23,690 bases of DNA from Bacillota bacterium (GTDB taxonomy: Bacteria > Bacillota_G > Limnochordia > DTU010), in assembly GCA_012799255.1 (NCBI GenBank), contig JAAZLQ010000298.1, forward strand, positions 1-23,690, read 5' to 3'. Made by a program: the position numbers and the translations under genes. The stretch's first letter is position 1. Each line of letters opens with the position of its first letter. This document shows, one piece after another, positions 8,448-15,170 of the stretch. Under the pieces are notes generated by a model. That model did not search any database, was not told the DNA's origin, and saw only the letters and a program-made list of their open reading frames with translations.

Positions 8448-9278
8448 TTAGCCTTTAATACCACTCTTTGCAATACCTTCGATGAACTGTTTTTGTGCCA
8501 AGAAGAAAACTACTAAGACAGGCAACATTACAATCAACGATGCTGCCATTAGGTAATGCCACTCACTCCCCCCTCCTTGTTGTGATACAAAGTACCTTAA
8601 ACCTATAGGTAAAGTCCGCATTTGATTGGAGTTAATCACAATCAACGGCCACAGATACGAGTTCCAAGAACCTAAGAATCCAAAGAGCCCCACACTAGCA
8701 ATGGCCGGTTTTGCCAAGGGCATTAAGATCGTGAAGATAAAGCGCATCTTCGAGCAACCGTCGATCAGTGCAGCATCCTCTAGTTCCTGAGGGATAGTTA
8801 GGAAAAACTGCCTCAGTAAAAACACCGAAAATGCTGTTGAGATAAAGGGGACAATCAGTGCCTCATAGCTATTAATCCAGCCGATTTTACTCATAAGAAT
8901 AAACGTAGGGATTAAAGTTACCTGAGTCGGAACCATTAAGGTGGCTAAGAACATCAAAAAGACCTGATCTCGCCCTTTAAATTCCATGCGAGCAAAGGCA
9001 TAAGCGGCCAATACACCAGTGATGATCTGCCCTACAGTTGTCACGATCGCAACAAAAGTACTATTGAAATAGAAGCGATCGAAAGGTGCTAGGTTCCAAG
9101 CCTCGATGTAGTTTTGCCAACGAAAAGACTCAGGAATCCAGGTGGGCGGATAACGAAAGATCTCATGATACCCCTTTAAGGATGTGGAAATCATCCAGAC
9201 AAAGGGCACAATCATTAAGACGCCCAGAGCGATGAGAATTATGTGAATGAGTAATTGCTTAACAAATGATCTGCGCAT
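8448..9278 (-). CDS. CUT1 ABC sugar transporter permease, MalG-like
   Basis: An inner-membrane permease subunit of 276 residues with about six transmembrane helices. The first spans roughly residues 9-31. The ATPase-docking EAA loop appears near 167-191 as LEDAALIDGCSKMRFIFTIL, with the conserved D-G pair. The MalG-type beginning, with STSLK and the YPPTWIP segment, is also present. ATG 9278 lies shortly after GAAGGTTAAGG and 16 bases after the MalF-like stop. It forms a heterodimer with the MalF-like product of 9295-10209 and receives substrate from the 7173-8420 binding protein. No cognate ATPase gene is in this operon, so a shared MsmK/UgpC-type ATPase encoded elsewhere is expected. Confidence 0.92.
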   Translation of the reverse strand: MRRSFVKQLLIHIILIALGVLMIVPFVWMISTSLKGYHEIFRYPPTWIPESFRWQNYIEAWNLAPFDRFYFNSTFVAIVTTVGQIITGVLAAYAFARMEFKGRDQVFLMFLATLMVPTQVTLIPTFILMSKIGWINSYEALIVPFISTAFSVFLLRQFFLTIPQELEDAALIDGCSKMRFIFTILMPLAKPAIASVGLFGFLGSWNSYLWPLIVINSNQMRTLPIGLRYFVSQQGGGSEWHYLMAASLIVMLPVLVVFFLAQKQFIEGIAKSGIKG

Positions 9279-9294
9279 ACCTTAACCTTCTTCC

Positions 9295-10209
9295 TCAGTT
9301 GTAGTGGACGCGTTTTTCTAAGAAAAGGCGTTGTAACAGGGTTAGAGTAAGAATAATTAAAAAGAGAATCACAGATAAGGCACTAGCCTCACCAAAGCGG
9401 AATGAGTTAAAGGCTCGCTGGTAGATAAGGTAAACTATTACCATTGTGCTCTTAAGAGGTCCTCCACCTGGAGTCATTACATCAATTTGGGTAAAGACCT
9501 TAAAAGAGTTAATGATACCCATCATAAAGACAAAATACATGGTGGGTGATAGTTGAGGTAACGTAATGTACCTGAATTGCTCCCAACCCTTGGCCCCATC
9601 AATAGACGCCGCTTCGTACAAACTAGAATCAATATTTTGTAGTCCAGCTAAGAAGAGAACTATGTTATAGCCCAGACCCTTCCATACAGTCATGATAATT
9701 ACTGAGGGCATAGCCCACTTGGGATCGTTGAGCCAACCAAGCGGATTCATGCCAATTAGCTCCAAAATGTAGTTAAAGAGCCCACCAAATGGGTCATAGA
9801 GCCACATCCACACCGCACTAACCGCCACAGTAGAAGTAACAACTGGGGTAAAGAAGACTGTACGATAAATGGACAAACCTCTGATTCTTTGGTTCAGCAG
9901 TAGAGCAACCCCCAAGGAAAGACCGAAGTCTAAGGGCAGCTGAATCGCAACAAAATAGACGGTGTTACGCAAAGCAAGATAAAAATCACTAGATTGAAAA
10001 ATCCTGATATAGTTCCCTAACCCTACAAATGAGCGGGGGTTAATTAGATCCCATTCAAAAAAACTCAGATAAAATGCAACAACAACTGGTACGAAAATGA
10101 AGAAAATCATAGTCGCGGATGCCGGCGTTAAAAAAGCATAGCCAGCTAAAGTCCGCATGACTGTTGCCTTCCGTTTGCTGGTTGTTTTTACCGCAGTATT
10201 ATCTCGCAT
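9295..10209 (-). CDS. CUT1 ABC sugar transporter permease, MalF-like
   Basis: An inner-membrane permease of 304 residues. The N-terminus is positively charged (SKRKATVMR) before the first helix (about 24-50), followed by the typical GLGNY motif at about 63-67. Five further helices follow. The EAA motif YEAASIDGAKGWEQFRYITL lies at 198-217 and ends in LPQLSPT. This is the partner of the MalG-like subunit immediately downstream. ATG 10209 has GGGAGG seven bases upstream and lies 23 bases after the regulator stop. Its position directly after the regulator suggests that the transporter genes are the first products of the induced operon. Confidence 0.92.
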   Translation of the reverse strand: MRDNTAVKTTSKRKATVMRTLAGYAFLTPASATMIFFIFVPVVVAFYLSFFEWDLINPRSFVGLGNYIRIFQSSDFYLALRNTVYFVAIQLPLDFGLSLGVALLLNQRIRGLSIYRTVFFTPVVTSTVAVSAVWMWLYDPFGGLFNYILELIGMNPLGWLNDPKWAMPSVIIMTVWKGLGYNIVLFLAGLQNIDSSLYEAASIDGAKGWEQFRYITLPQLSPTMYFVFMMGIINSFKVFTQIDVMTPGGGPLKSTMVIVYLIYQRAFNSFRFGEASALSVILFLIILTLTLLQRLFLEKRVHYN

Positions 10210-10232
10210 GTGCTTGCCTCCCGGTAACTGGT

Positions 10233-10958
10233 TTAACCATTGTGTTTTAGATAAAACTTGCTCTTATCTCCACGGATTAAGGTAAAACAAATCTCCACCA
10301 GATCGTTTTCAGCAGTGTAGGCGTGCCGCTCAACAAGTAGAGCAGGACCGCCAGGAGTGGTATTGAGTAACTTAGCATCTTCATCATTGATAATGACAGG
10401 CTCGATGAAGTCTTCACCCCAGCTAGGAACGATGTTGTGGTCCTCAGCCAACTTCTTATAAAGTGAACCTGTGATCTCTTCATTTTCCAACCCTGGACAA
10501 AGGGAAGCAGGAAGATAAGAGGTAGATAACAGGAGCTCTTCGCCGTCAATAAAACGCAAACGCTTCAGGCGAATAACCTGCTCTTCTGGCCCAATACCCA
10601 GTTTCTGCTGCAACTCAGGATCAACGTCTGTGAGCAAGGTGTTTTCCAATACGACTGTAGTAGGGTTAAAACCAAAACTACGCATATTCTCGGTAAACGA
10701 ATCTAAAGTGAGCCGGTCCCTAGGCTCTGCCACAAAGGTCCCCTTACCATGAAGTCTGTACAGAAAACCTTCACGGACCAAGCCGTCAATTGCCTTGCGT
10801 ACTGTTGCCCTACTCAACCCATGAGCTTTTTGTAGTTCCGATTCTGATGGGATTTGTTGATGCGGTTTATACTTTCGACTGTCAATTTGCTCCCGCAGAA
10901 TCTCCTTTAACTGATGATACAGGGGAATCACACTATCTTTACGTATACGATTATTCAT
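10233..10958 (-). CDS. GntR-family transcriptional regulator, HutC/UTRA subfamily
   Basis: A 241-residue DNA-binding regulator. The N-terminal winged helix-turn-helix spans about 11-77, with IPLYHQLKEILREQI, the recognition segment LSRATVRKAIDGL (48-60) and the wing motif GKGTFV (71-76). From about 90 to the end it has a UTRA effector domain, which in this subfamily binds a sugar, often a phosphorylated one, and releases the protein from DNA. ATG 10958 has GAGGAGG seven bases upstream. As the first gene of the operon it is probably an autoregulated local repressor of the ten genes that follow. The palindrome at 10995-11010 lies 37 bases upstream of its start codon. The effector is likely the operon's substrate or its phosphorylated intermediate. 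Confidence 0.93.
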   Translation of the reverse strand: MNNRIRKDSVIPLYHQLKEILREQIDSRKYKPHQQIPSESELQKAHGLSRATVRKAIDGLVREGFLYRLHGKGTFVAEPRDRLTLDSFTENMRSFGFNPTTVVLENTLLTDVDPELQQKLGIGPEEQVIRLKRLRFIDGEELLLSTSYLPASLCPGLENEEITGSLYKKLAEDHNIVPSWGEDFIEPVIINDEDAKLLNTTPGGPALLVERHAYTAENDLVEICFTLIRGDKSKFYLKHNG

Positions 10959-10994
10959 CTTGAGGCCTCCTCACAACACTACGTCCTGATGTAC

Positions 10995-11010
10995 ACTCGT
11001 ACGTACAAGT
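10995..11010. promoter_or_regulatory. Candidate GntR/HutC operator palindrome
   Basis: The 16-bp sequence ACTCGTACGTACAAGT is a perfect inverted repeat except for one mismatched pair (fourth base from each end); its core GTACGTAC is fully self-complementary. It lies in the 5' leader or promoter region of the regulator gene. Its length and symmetry are those expected of a site for a dimeric GntR/HutC repressor. I did not find a convincing sigma-70 promoter beside it; TTGCGA at 11078-11083 (minus strand) is the nearest -35-like hexamer, with no good -10 at the right distance. Confidence 0.5.
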
Positions 11011-11088
11011 TGTGATCTGAGCATTCTTCGTCCATTCTTTAATCCCTTCTTTATTTAAAAACTTTTTTCGAATAAATGATCGCAAAGT

Positions 11089-11127
11089 AAAAAAAGGCCA
11101 CCTAACCTTTTCGGTTAAGTGGCCTTT
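11089..11127 (-). terminator. Intrinsic terminator of the hexosamine-kinase-like gene
   Basis: Read on the minus strand this forms a stem of nine pairs (AAAGGCCAC with GTGGCCTTT), one mismatch, five more pairs and a five-base GAAAA loop, and runs into seven Ts (11095-11089). It starts ten bases after the stop of the 11137-12273 gene. It separates that gene from the regulator-led operon. Confidence 0.9.
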
Positions 11128-11136
11128 ACCTTCGTT

Positions 11137-12273
11137 TTAGTATTCAGTTTCTCGCCCGCTTGCAATCTCGTCTGGCACATCTGAAGCACTTACGTACTCC
11201 TTCACTACAGCAACCATCTCGTCGCATCTAGCAATCATATCTTGAGCTAGCTTGATCTGGCAACGGGCCCGATCGAGATTGTGGTTTTCCCGATGAATAC
11301 GAAAATACTTATCACCATTAATATGGTCTGCTAAGAATCGACTAGCCAGCTCGATCGTGATGGTAATAGCACCTAAAGCCATGGTGTCAATTTCTGCAGG
11401 GGTTAAAAATCCCTGGCAAGCACTCATAAAACCCTTAGTAAATGCCCGATAATTTTCCATATTAAGACCTACTTTGCTTAAATCCGGTTCATCTTCCTCT
11501 GCAGTGTTGGCGGCAAAGCGAATTGCATCACCAAAATCATGCATAGCCAAACCAGGCATTACTGTATCAAGATCGATCACGCATAAAGGCTCGCCAGTAT
11601 GTTTATGCATAAGAATATTATTATACTTGGTATCGTTATGGGTAACCCGGAGAGGAACGGTTCCGGCTTCTAGCATCTCATCCAGCCGACCGGCCAGCTC
11701 TCTATGTTCCATAAAGAAAGCAACTTCCTCCTGAATTTCTCTGGCCCTTCCCAATGGATCTTGGACAACTATCTGAAAAAGATCCGCAAGGCGCTTGCGG
11801 GTGTTATGGAAACCCGGGATGGTTTCATGCAGCTTTTCCATGGGAAAGTCCGCCAATACTGCTTGAAATCTACCAAAGGCATAACCTGCACTGACTAATA
11901 CTTGGCTGTTTTCCACAAAGTCATAGGTTATGGAGTCCTGCACGTATTGGCAAACCCGCCAGTAATCACCATCTATCACAACATAGTTTTCGCCAGCCCT
12001 ACTATCTAAAAAAGAGATGATATTGCAATCTCCTTGTGCTTCTTTGTTCTCAACATGCAAAGTGATTGCTTTGATGTTCTCCATTACCTTAACAGGCTCT
12101 TTGAAGACATAGCCATTGATCCTCTGCAAAATAAACTCTTCTCCAGTATCCATAGCTATCCGGTAGGTATCGTTAATATGGCCATTTACACAAGGAGTAA
12201 CTTCAACCAGTTTCCCTGGCAAATCATAGTACCCCAAGACCCTCTCCGACATAGCTACTACATCATAACTCAT
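11137..12273 (-). CDS. N-acetylhexosamine 1-kinase-like phosphotransferase (APH fold)
   Basis: A 378-residue cytoplasmic kinase of the aminoglycoside/choline-kinase fold. It most closely resembles bifidobacterial NahK, which phosphorylates GlcNAc or GalNAc at C1 using ATP. Evidence is the catalytic loop THNDTKYNNIL (211-221, with D214) and the metal motif CVIDLDTVMPGLAMHDFGDAIRF (231-253), both near-identical in pattern to NahK as I know it. The N-lobe segment CVNGHINDTYRI is also typical. The start is set at ATG 12273, where AAAGGA lies 11 bases upstream. An ATG at 12303 has no visible SD and would add ten residues. The length is slightly above NahK's (about 360). The gene is a single transcription unit ending in a strong terminator. 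It could serve amino-sugar salvage, or an unrelated small sugar; family members of unknown specificity are common. Confidence 0.82.
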   Translation of the reverse strand: MSYDVVAMSERVLGYYDLPGKLVEVTPCVNGHINDTYRIAMDTGEEFILQRINGYVFKEPVKVMENIKAITLHVENKEAQGDCNIISFLDSRAGENYVVIDGDYWRVCQYVQDSITYDFVENSQVLVSAGYAFGRFQAVLADFPMEKLHETIPGFHNTRKRLADLFQIVVQDPLGRAREIQEEVAFFMEHRELAGRLDEMLEAGTVPLRVTHNDTKYNNILMHKHTGEPLCVIDLDTVMPGLAMHDFGDAIRFAANTAEEDEPDLSKVGLNMENYRAFTKGFMSACQGFLTPAEIDTMALGAITITIELASRFLADHINGDKYFRIHRENHNLDRARCQIKLAQDMIARCDEMVAVVKEYVSASDVPDEIASGRETEY

Positions 12274-12362
12274 GTGGCACACATTCCTTTCGATGAAAAA
12301 CATAAGTCCAAACGAACCACCATGCCAGTGGCCCTCAACATATATACCATTAGATATGTATG

Positions 12363-12391
12363 ACTATAGAATTCTGTATTTACTAACTAAA
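12363..12391 (-). promoter_or_regulatory. Possible sigma-70 promoter of the hexosamine-kinase-like gene
   Basis: On the minus strand TTTAGT (12391-12386) and TATAGT (12368-12363) are separated by 17 bases. The -10 is good, the -35 is poor. It would give a leader of about 85 bases before the ATG at 12273. Confidence 0.3.
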
Positions 12392-12441
12392 CCCTTTAGC
12401 AAACCCATAGTTTGTGTCCATTCCCACCAGAAAGAGCCAGC

Positions 12442-12540
12442 TTAAACCACCTTGGCAAAGTTTGCCATTATCATTTCTGCAAAACTGTTCACATCAGGTC
12501 TCCCAATATGCTTATGGCCTCGCTCAAGTTTTGGTGCCAT
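12442..12540 (-). CDS. Possible small ORF of 32 codons, function unknown
   Basis: An ATG at 12540 opens a frame that begins MAPKLERGHKHIG, ends FAKVV and stops with TAA at 12442. An AGGAGGTGG sequence lies 12 bases upstream, a longer spacing than usual, and is locked in the 3' arm of the hairpin at 12546-12573. The frame also stays open upstream of the ATG, back to a TAG near 12637. I do not recognise the peptide. It could be a regulatory leader, a relic of a longer gene or of a mobile element, or chance. It stops well before the hexosamine-kinase-like gene, and the possible promoter of that gene lies in between. Confidence 0.25.
   Translation of the reverse strand: MAPKLERGHKHIGRPDVNSFAEMIMANFAKVV
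12453..12467. repeat. 15-bp perfect inverted repeat with single-base centre
   Basis: Seven-base arms TGGCAAA and TTTGCCA flank one central G. It overlaps the end of the possible small ORF. It could be an operator half of the 12.4-12.6 kb palindrome cluster, or part of RNA structure. Confidence 0.4.
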
Positions 12541-12545
12541 GATCG

Positions 12546-12573
12546 CGAAAAACCACCTCCTGTCGGAAGGTGG
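12546..12573 (-). promoter_or_regulatory. Hairpin masking a Shine-Dalgarno sequence, or a minus-strand terminator
   Basis: On the minus strand CCACCTTCC pairs with GGAGGTGG (one bulged base) around a GACA loop and is followed by TTTTT (12550-12546). Stem plus U-tract is the form of an intrinsic terminator. The 3' arm is also a strong SD for the ORF starting at 12540. The two readings are compatible with an attenuator or an RNA switch. Nothing upstream on this strand within the window would need terminating. Confidence 0.45.
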
Positions 12574-12580
12574 AGACAGC

Positions 12581-12604
12581 GAAAAATAATAGCTATTATT
12601 TTTC
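12581..12604. repeat. 24-bp perfect palindrome, AT-rich
   Basis: GAAAAATAATAG is followed directly by its exact reverse complement CTATTATTTTTC, without a spacer. Such a gapless palindrome suits a dimeric DNA-binding protein or a cruciform better than an RNA hairpin. The ten bases AGCTATTATT recur at 12712-12721, just downstream of the phosphate-transporter promoter. Confidence 0.7.
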
Positions 12605-12620
12605 AAAAAAAGATTTTTTG
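12604..12620. repeat. Adjacent A/T inverted repeat
   Basis: CAAAAAA and TTTTTTG arms of seven bases surround AGA, abutting the 24-bp palindrome. It may be part of the same regulatory or mobile-element-end structure; AT-richness makes chance a fair alternative. Confidence 0.35.
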
Positions 12621-12677
12621 TACACCCACATCCCTTCTAATCTCGGCGAATTGTTATTGATTTTACCTGTGATTTCA

Positions 12678-12705
12678 TTGACACGGCCCCCCAAAATGAT
12701 ATAGT
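12678..12705 (+). promoter_or_regulatory. Sigma-70 promoter of the Na+/phosphate cotransporter gene
   Basis: A consensus -35 TTGACA (12678-12683), a 16-base spacer and a -10 TATAGT (12700-12705) predict a start near 12712, about 30 bases before the GTG start. The spacer contains a run of C. I looked for tandem Pho-box repeats around it and did not find convincing ones. Confidence 0.65.
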
Positions 12706-12740
12706 ATCTTAAGCTATTATTAACATTTATAGAAGGTAAG

Positions 12741-14417
12741 GTGTCGTTCGTGTTTCAACTCATTTTTGGTGTTGCCGGTGGTTTAGCGTTATTCCTCTAC
12801 GGAATGAATCTTTGCAGTGACGGATTACAACGGGCGTCAGGTTCAGCCCTGAAGACAATCCTGAGCAAACTAACGTCAAATCCTGTCATGGGAGTGATCT
12901 TTGGTACTATTGTGACCGTGTTGATTCAGAGCAGTAGTGCCACAACTGTCATCCTAGTAGGTCTCGTTGGTGCAAAACTTATGACGCTCGCCCAGAGTAT
13001 CGGTGTAATTCTAGGTGCAGATATTGGTACTACGCTCACTGTTCAGCTCATTGCTTTTAACGTAACCAGTTATTCACTTCTTTTTATTGCCGTAGGATTT
13101 GCAATCAACTTCATCAGTAAGCGAGATAAAGTGAAGCAAATTGGCCAAGTGATTCTAGGCTTTGGTATGATCTTCTTTGGCTTGGGGATCATGTCCTCAA
13201 CTATGCAACCCCTGAAAGACTACCCTGGAGTGCCTGAGTTGTTCGCCTCATTTGGAAGTAGTCCGCTGATGGGATTATTGGTCTCCACCATCTTTACAGC
13301 AATTATTCAAGGAAGCGCAGCTACCATAGGCATTGTGCTCTCACTTTCTCTCCAAGGCATTGTACCTTTGGAAGCTGCGATACCTCTAGTGTTGGGTGCA
13401 AACATTGGAACCTGTGTTACTGCCCTCCTCGCTACTATTGGAGCCCCAACAGAGGCTAAACGGGTAGGTATTGCACATGTCTTGTTCAAGATTCTCGGAG
13501 TGGTAATTATCATGCCCTTCGTTGTACCATTTACAAGTCTTGTCAGGATGACAGCAACTGACATAACCAGGCAGATTGCCAATGCCCACACCATCTTTAA
13601 TGTGGGAATCACTGTCTTATTCCTACCCTTTGCCGGCAAGTTTGCCCAGCTAATTGAATGGATGATTCCTGAAAAAACAGAGGCTATACCTGACTTCCAA
13701 AAGCCTCAATATCTGAAACGGCAGTCCTTGGATACACCAGTTATCGCTATCGAACAGGCTAGGGCCGAAACAGGACGCGTTGCACAAATGGTTCAAGAAA
13801 TGGCTGTTGGCTTGACCCAAATACTCGATAATTATGATGAGACTGTAATTGAAAACATCAACCAGATAGAGTCAGGAATTGACAAACTATATCGAGAGAT
13901 TGTCCATTTCTTATCAGAAATTGCGCAACATAATCTTACTAAAGAACAATCCAATGAAAACATCTTATGGTTCCAAACAATTAACGACCTTGAACACATT
14001 GGTGATACTCTAATCCGCATGTTAACCGCGGTAACAAAGACGTTGGAGAACCAAGTTTCCTTCTCTGATGAAGGGGAACAAGAGTTGCGTGATTTCTTTG
14101 CAGATTTAGTGAAGCTAACTGAAAGTCTTGTCTTAGCCATCGAAACGCGCCAAGCTGATAGTATTGAACGGGTGGCTCAACAGGCCGTTAGCACAATCGA
14201 AAAAGAACAGTCCATGCGGATATCCCATATTCGCAGACTGCACGCCCGAGTTGCAGTTAGCTTAGATACCAGCCCACTCCACCTTGATTTAACCAATGGA
14301 GTAAGGCGTATCGCTGAACACGCCCTCCTCATCGCCAATAACCTTAGCGAAGGAGTGCAAAGCACACATAAAGAGATTGGTATGCAGACATTTAGGGAAA
14401 CCGCTGGGGCACATTAA
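12741..14417 (+). CDS. Na+/phosphate cotransporter with C-terminal PhoU-like domain
   Basis: A 558-residue membrane protein of the NptA/YjbB type that takes up (or, in some relatives, exports) inorganic phosphate with sodium. The inverted-repeat signature is complete: QSSSATTVILVGL at 63-75 with GADIGTT at 92-98, and the second copy QGSAATIGIVLSL at 190-202 with GANIGTC at 219-225. Membrane segments end at about residue 315. From about 335 to 550 a charged helical region resembles PhoU, probably sensing or regulating transport. The start is GTG at 12741, with AGAAGG four bases away; GTG at 12750, with AAGGTG six bases away, is an equally reasonable start that would remove three residues. It is transcribed alone from a strong promoter and ends in a strong terminator. 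Confidence 0.92.
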   Translation: MSFVFQLIFGVAGGLALFLYGMNLCSDGLQRASGSALKTILSKLTSNPVMGVIFGTIVTVLIQSSSATTVILVGLVGAKLMTLAQSIGVILGADIGTTLTVQLIAFNVTSYSLLFIAVGFAINFISKRDKVKQIGQVILGFGMIFFGLGIMSSTMQPLKDYPGVPELFASFGSSPLMGLLVSTIFTAIIQGSAATIGIVLSLSLQGIVPLEAAIPLVLGANIGTCVTALLATIGAPTEAKRVGIAHVLFKILGVVIIMPFVVPFTSLVRMTATDITRQIANAHTIFNVGITVLFLPFAGKFAQLIEWMIPEKTEAIPDFQKPQYLKRQSLDTPVIAIEQARAETGRVAQMVQEMAVGLTQILDNYDETVIENINQIESGIDKLYREIVHFLSEIAQHNLTKEQSNENILWFQTINDLEHIGDTLIRMLTAVTKTLENQVSFSDEGEQELRDFFADLVKLTESLVLAIETRQADSIERVAQQAVSTIEKEQSMRISHIRRLHARVAVSLDTSPLHLDLTNGVRRIAEHALLIANNLSEGVQSTHKEIGMQTFRETAGAH

Positions 14418-14430
14418 TAACCATAAGTAA

Positions 14431-14464
14431 GGACTATTGGCGATTAGCCAATAGTCCTTTTTTT
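14431..14464 (+). terminator. Intrinsic terminator after the Na+/phosphate cotransporter gene
   Basis: An 11-bp perfect stem (GGACTATTGGC with GCCAATAGTCC) with a GATTA loop is followed by seven Ts. It begins 13 bases after the stop codon. It isolates the transporter from the small secreted-protein gene, which must have its own promoter; none is obvious in 14465-14618. Confidence 0.93.
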
Positions 14465-14618
14465 GTTGTCCTTCATGCCTTGCTCATTGCTGAGACTACA
14501 AGAATAAACCGACCAGATCTTGGGAAACAATATGCATAATACTGGTTACGGAGGTGGTTGTTCCCAGTCACTAGTGCGTATTCAAAACCCAACTTCAAAA
14601 TTGACTGGAGGTATTGTA

Positions 14619-15095
14619 ATGAAAAAATGGGTTCTTGCACTGGCAGTGCTTATGGTAATTGGTTTAGGTAGTTCAGCCATGGCAGCAGAAGTAGACTCCA
14701 AGACAATTGACTTTACAGTGGATGTAGCACCTGCCGCCAAGTTTGAAATTGAGGACAACGCTACTTTAACCATTGCCGATGGTAGCGCCCAAGGTTCGAT
14801 CACACTGAATGGCATGATTGAAACAAACTTCCCTTGGCGCGCAAGAATTTCGACAACACGAGTTGCTGAAGGAGACATCAATAGCTGGTTTTGGTACGAA
14901 TGCTTCATTGGTGGCAGCAAAATGTTCGGTGGTAACCCGGGGGCTGGAGTGACTTACAGAAGGCCGGCTGGGGTAAATGATGTGGAAATAACGCTTAGTG
15001 TTCCTTCGAACAAAATGAAGGACAAACCTTGGTATGATCTGATGGCCGGTACTTACACCACATCCATCACGATTACCATAGAAACAATTGATTAA
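14619..15095 (+). CDS. Small secreted protein of unknown function, beta-rich
   Basis: A 158-residue exported protein that I do not recognise. The first 22 residues are a standard signal peptide: MKKW, a hydrophobic core, and cleavage after SAMA. The mature part of about 136 residues has alternating hydrophobic/polar strands rich in T, I and V, no internal membrane segment, and ends in GTYTTSITITIETID. That ending is reminiscent of the last strand of pilin-like or surface beta-sandwich domains. Two tryptophan-containing stretches (FPWRARI and INSWFWYECFIGG) and a single cysteine stand out. The start is ATG 14619, because GGAGG lies seven bases upstream. An in-frame ATG at 14520 would put 33 polar residues before the signal peptide and is rejected. 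It stands alone, between a terminator and a convergent ABC operon. Confidence 0.8.
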   Translation: MKKWVLALAVLMVIGLGSSAMAAEVDSKTIDFTVDVAPAAKFEIEDNATLTIADGSAQGSITLNGMIETNFPWRARISTTRVAEGDINSWFWYECFIGGSKMFGGNPGAGVTYRRPAGVNDVEITLSVPSNKMKDKPWYDLMAGTYTTSITITIETID

Positions 15096-15116
15096 AATTA
15101 GCAGGCAGGTTCCACA

Positions 15117-15148
15117 AAGGGGTGCTGTAACAAAAAACAGCACCCCTT
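15117..15148. terminator. Strong hairpin between convergent genes, probable bidirectional 3' end
   Basis: A 12-bp perfect stem (AAGGGGTGCTGT with ACAGCACCCCTT) surrounds the 8-base loop AACAAAAA. It lies 22 bases after the secreted-protein stop and 23 bases after the end of the permease gene on the other strand. Neither strand has more than a short T-run after the stem, so termination efficiency is uncertain, but the position fits a shared terminator or mRNA 3' stabiliser. Confidence 0.6.
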
Positions 15149-15170
15149 CTGCAATATTTACTACTCGTCC

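Noticed and set aside
12412..12660. An 82-codon plus-strand ORF in the non-coding region upstream of the phosphate transporter
   Set aside because: It runs through all the palindromes and the hairpin and has no Shine-Dalgarno sequence. Its composition (many C, H, W, P and K in low-complexity order) does not look like a protein.
12640..12740. Pho-box repeats upstream of the Na+/phosphate cotransporter
   Set aside because: Single TTAACA-like and TTTACC-like words occur, but not the regularly spaced tandem repeats needed.
14520..14618. N-terminal extension of the small secreted protein from an earlier in-frame ATG
   Set aside because: It would place 33 polar residues ahead of a normal signal peptide, while the ATG at 14619 has an ideal ribosome-binding site.
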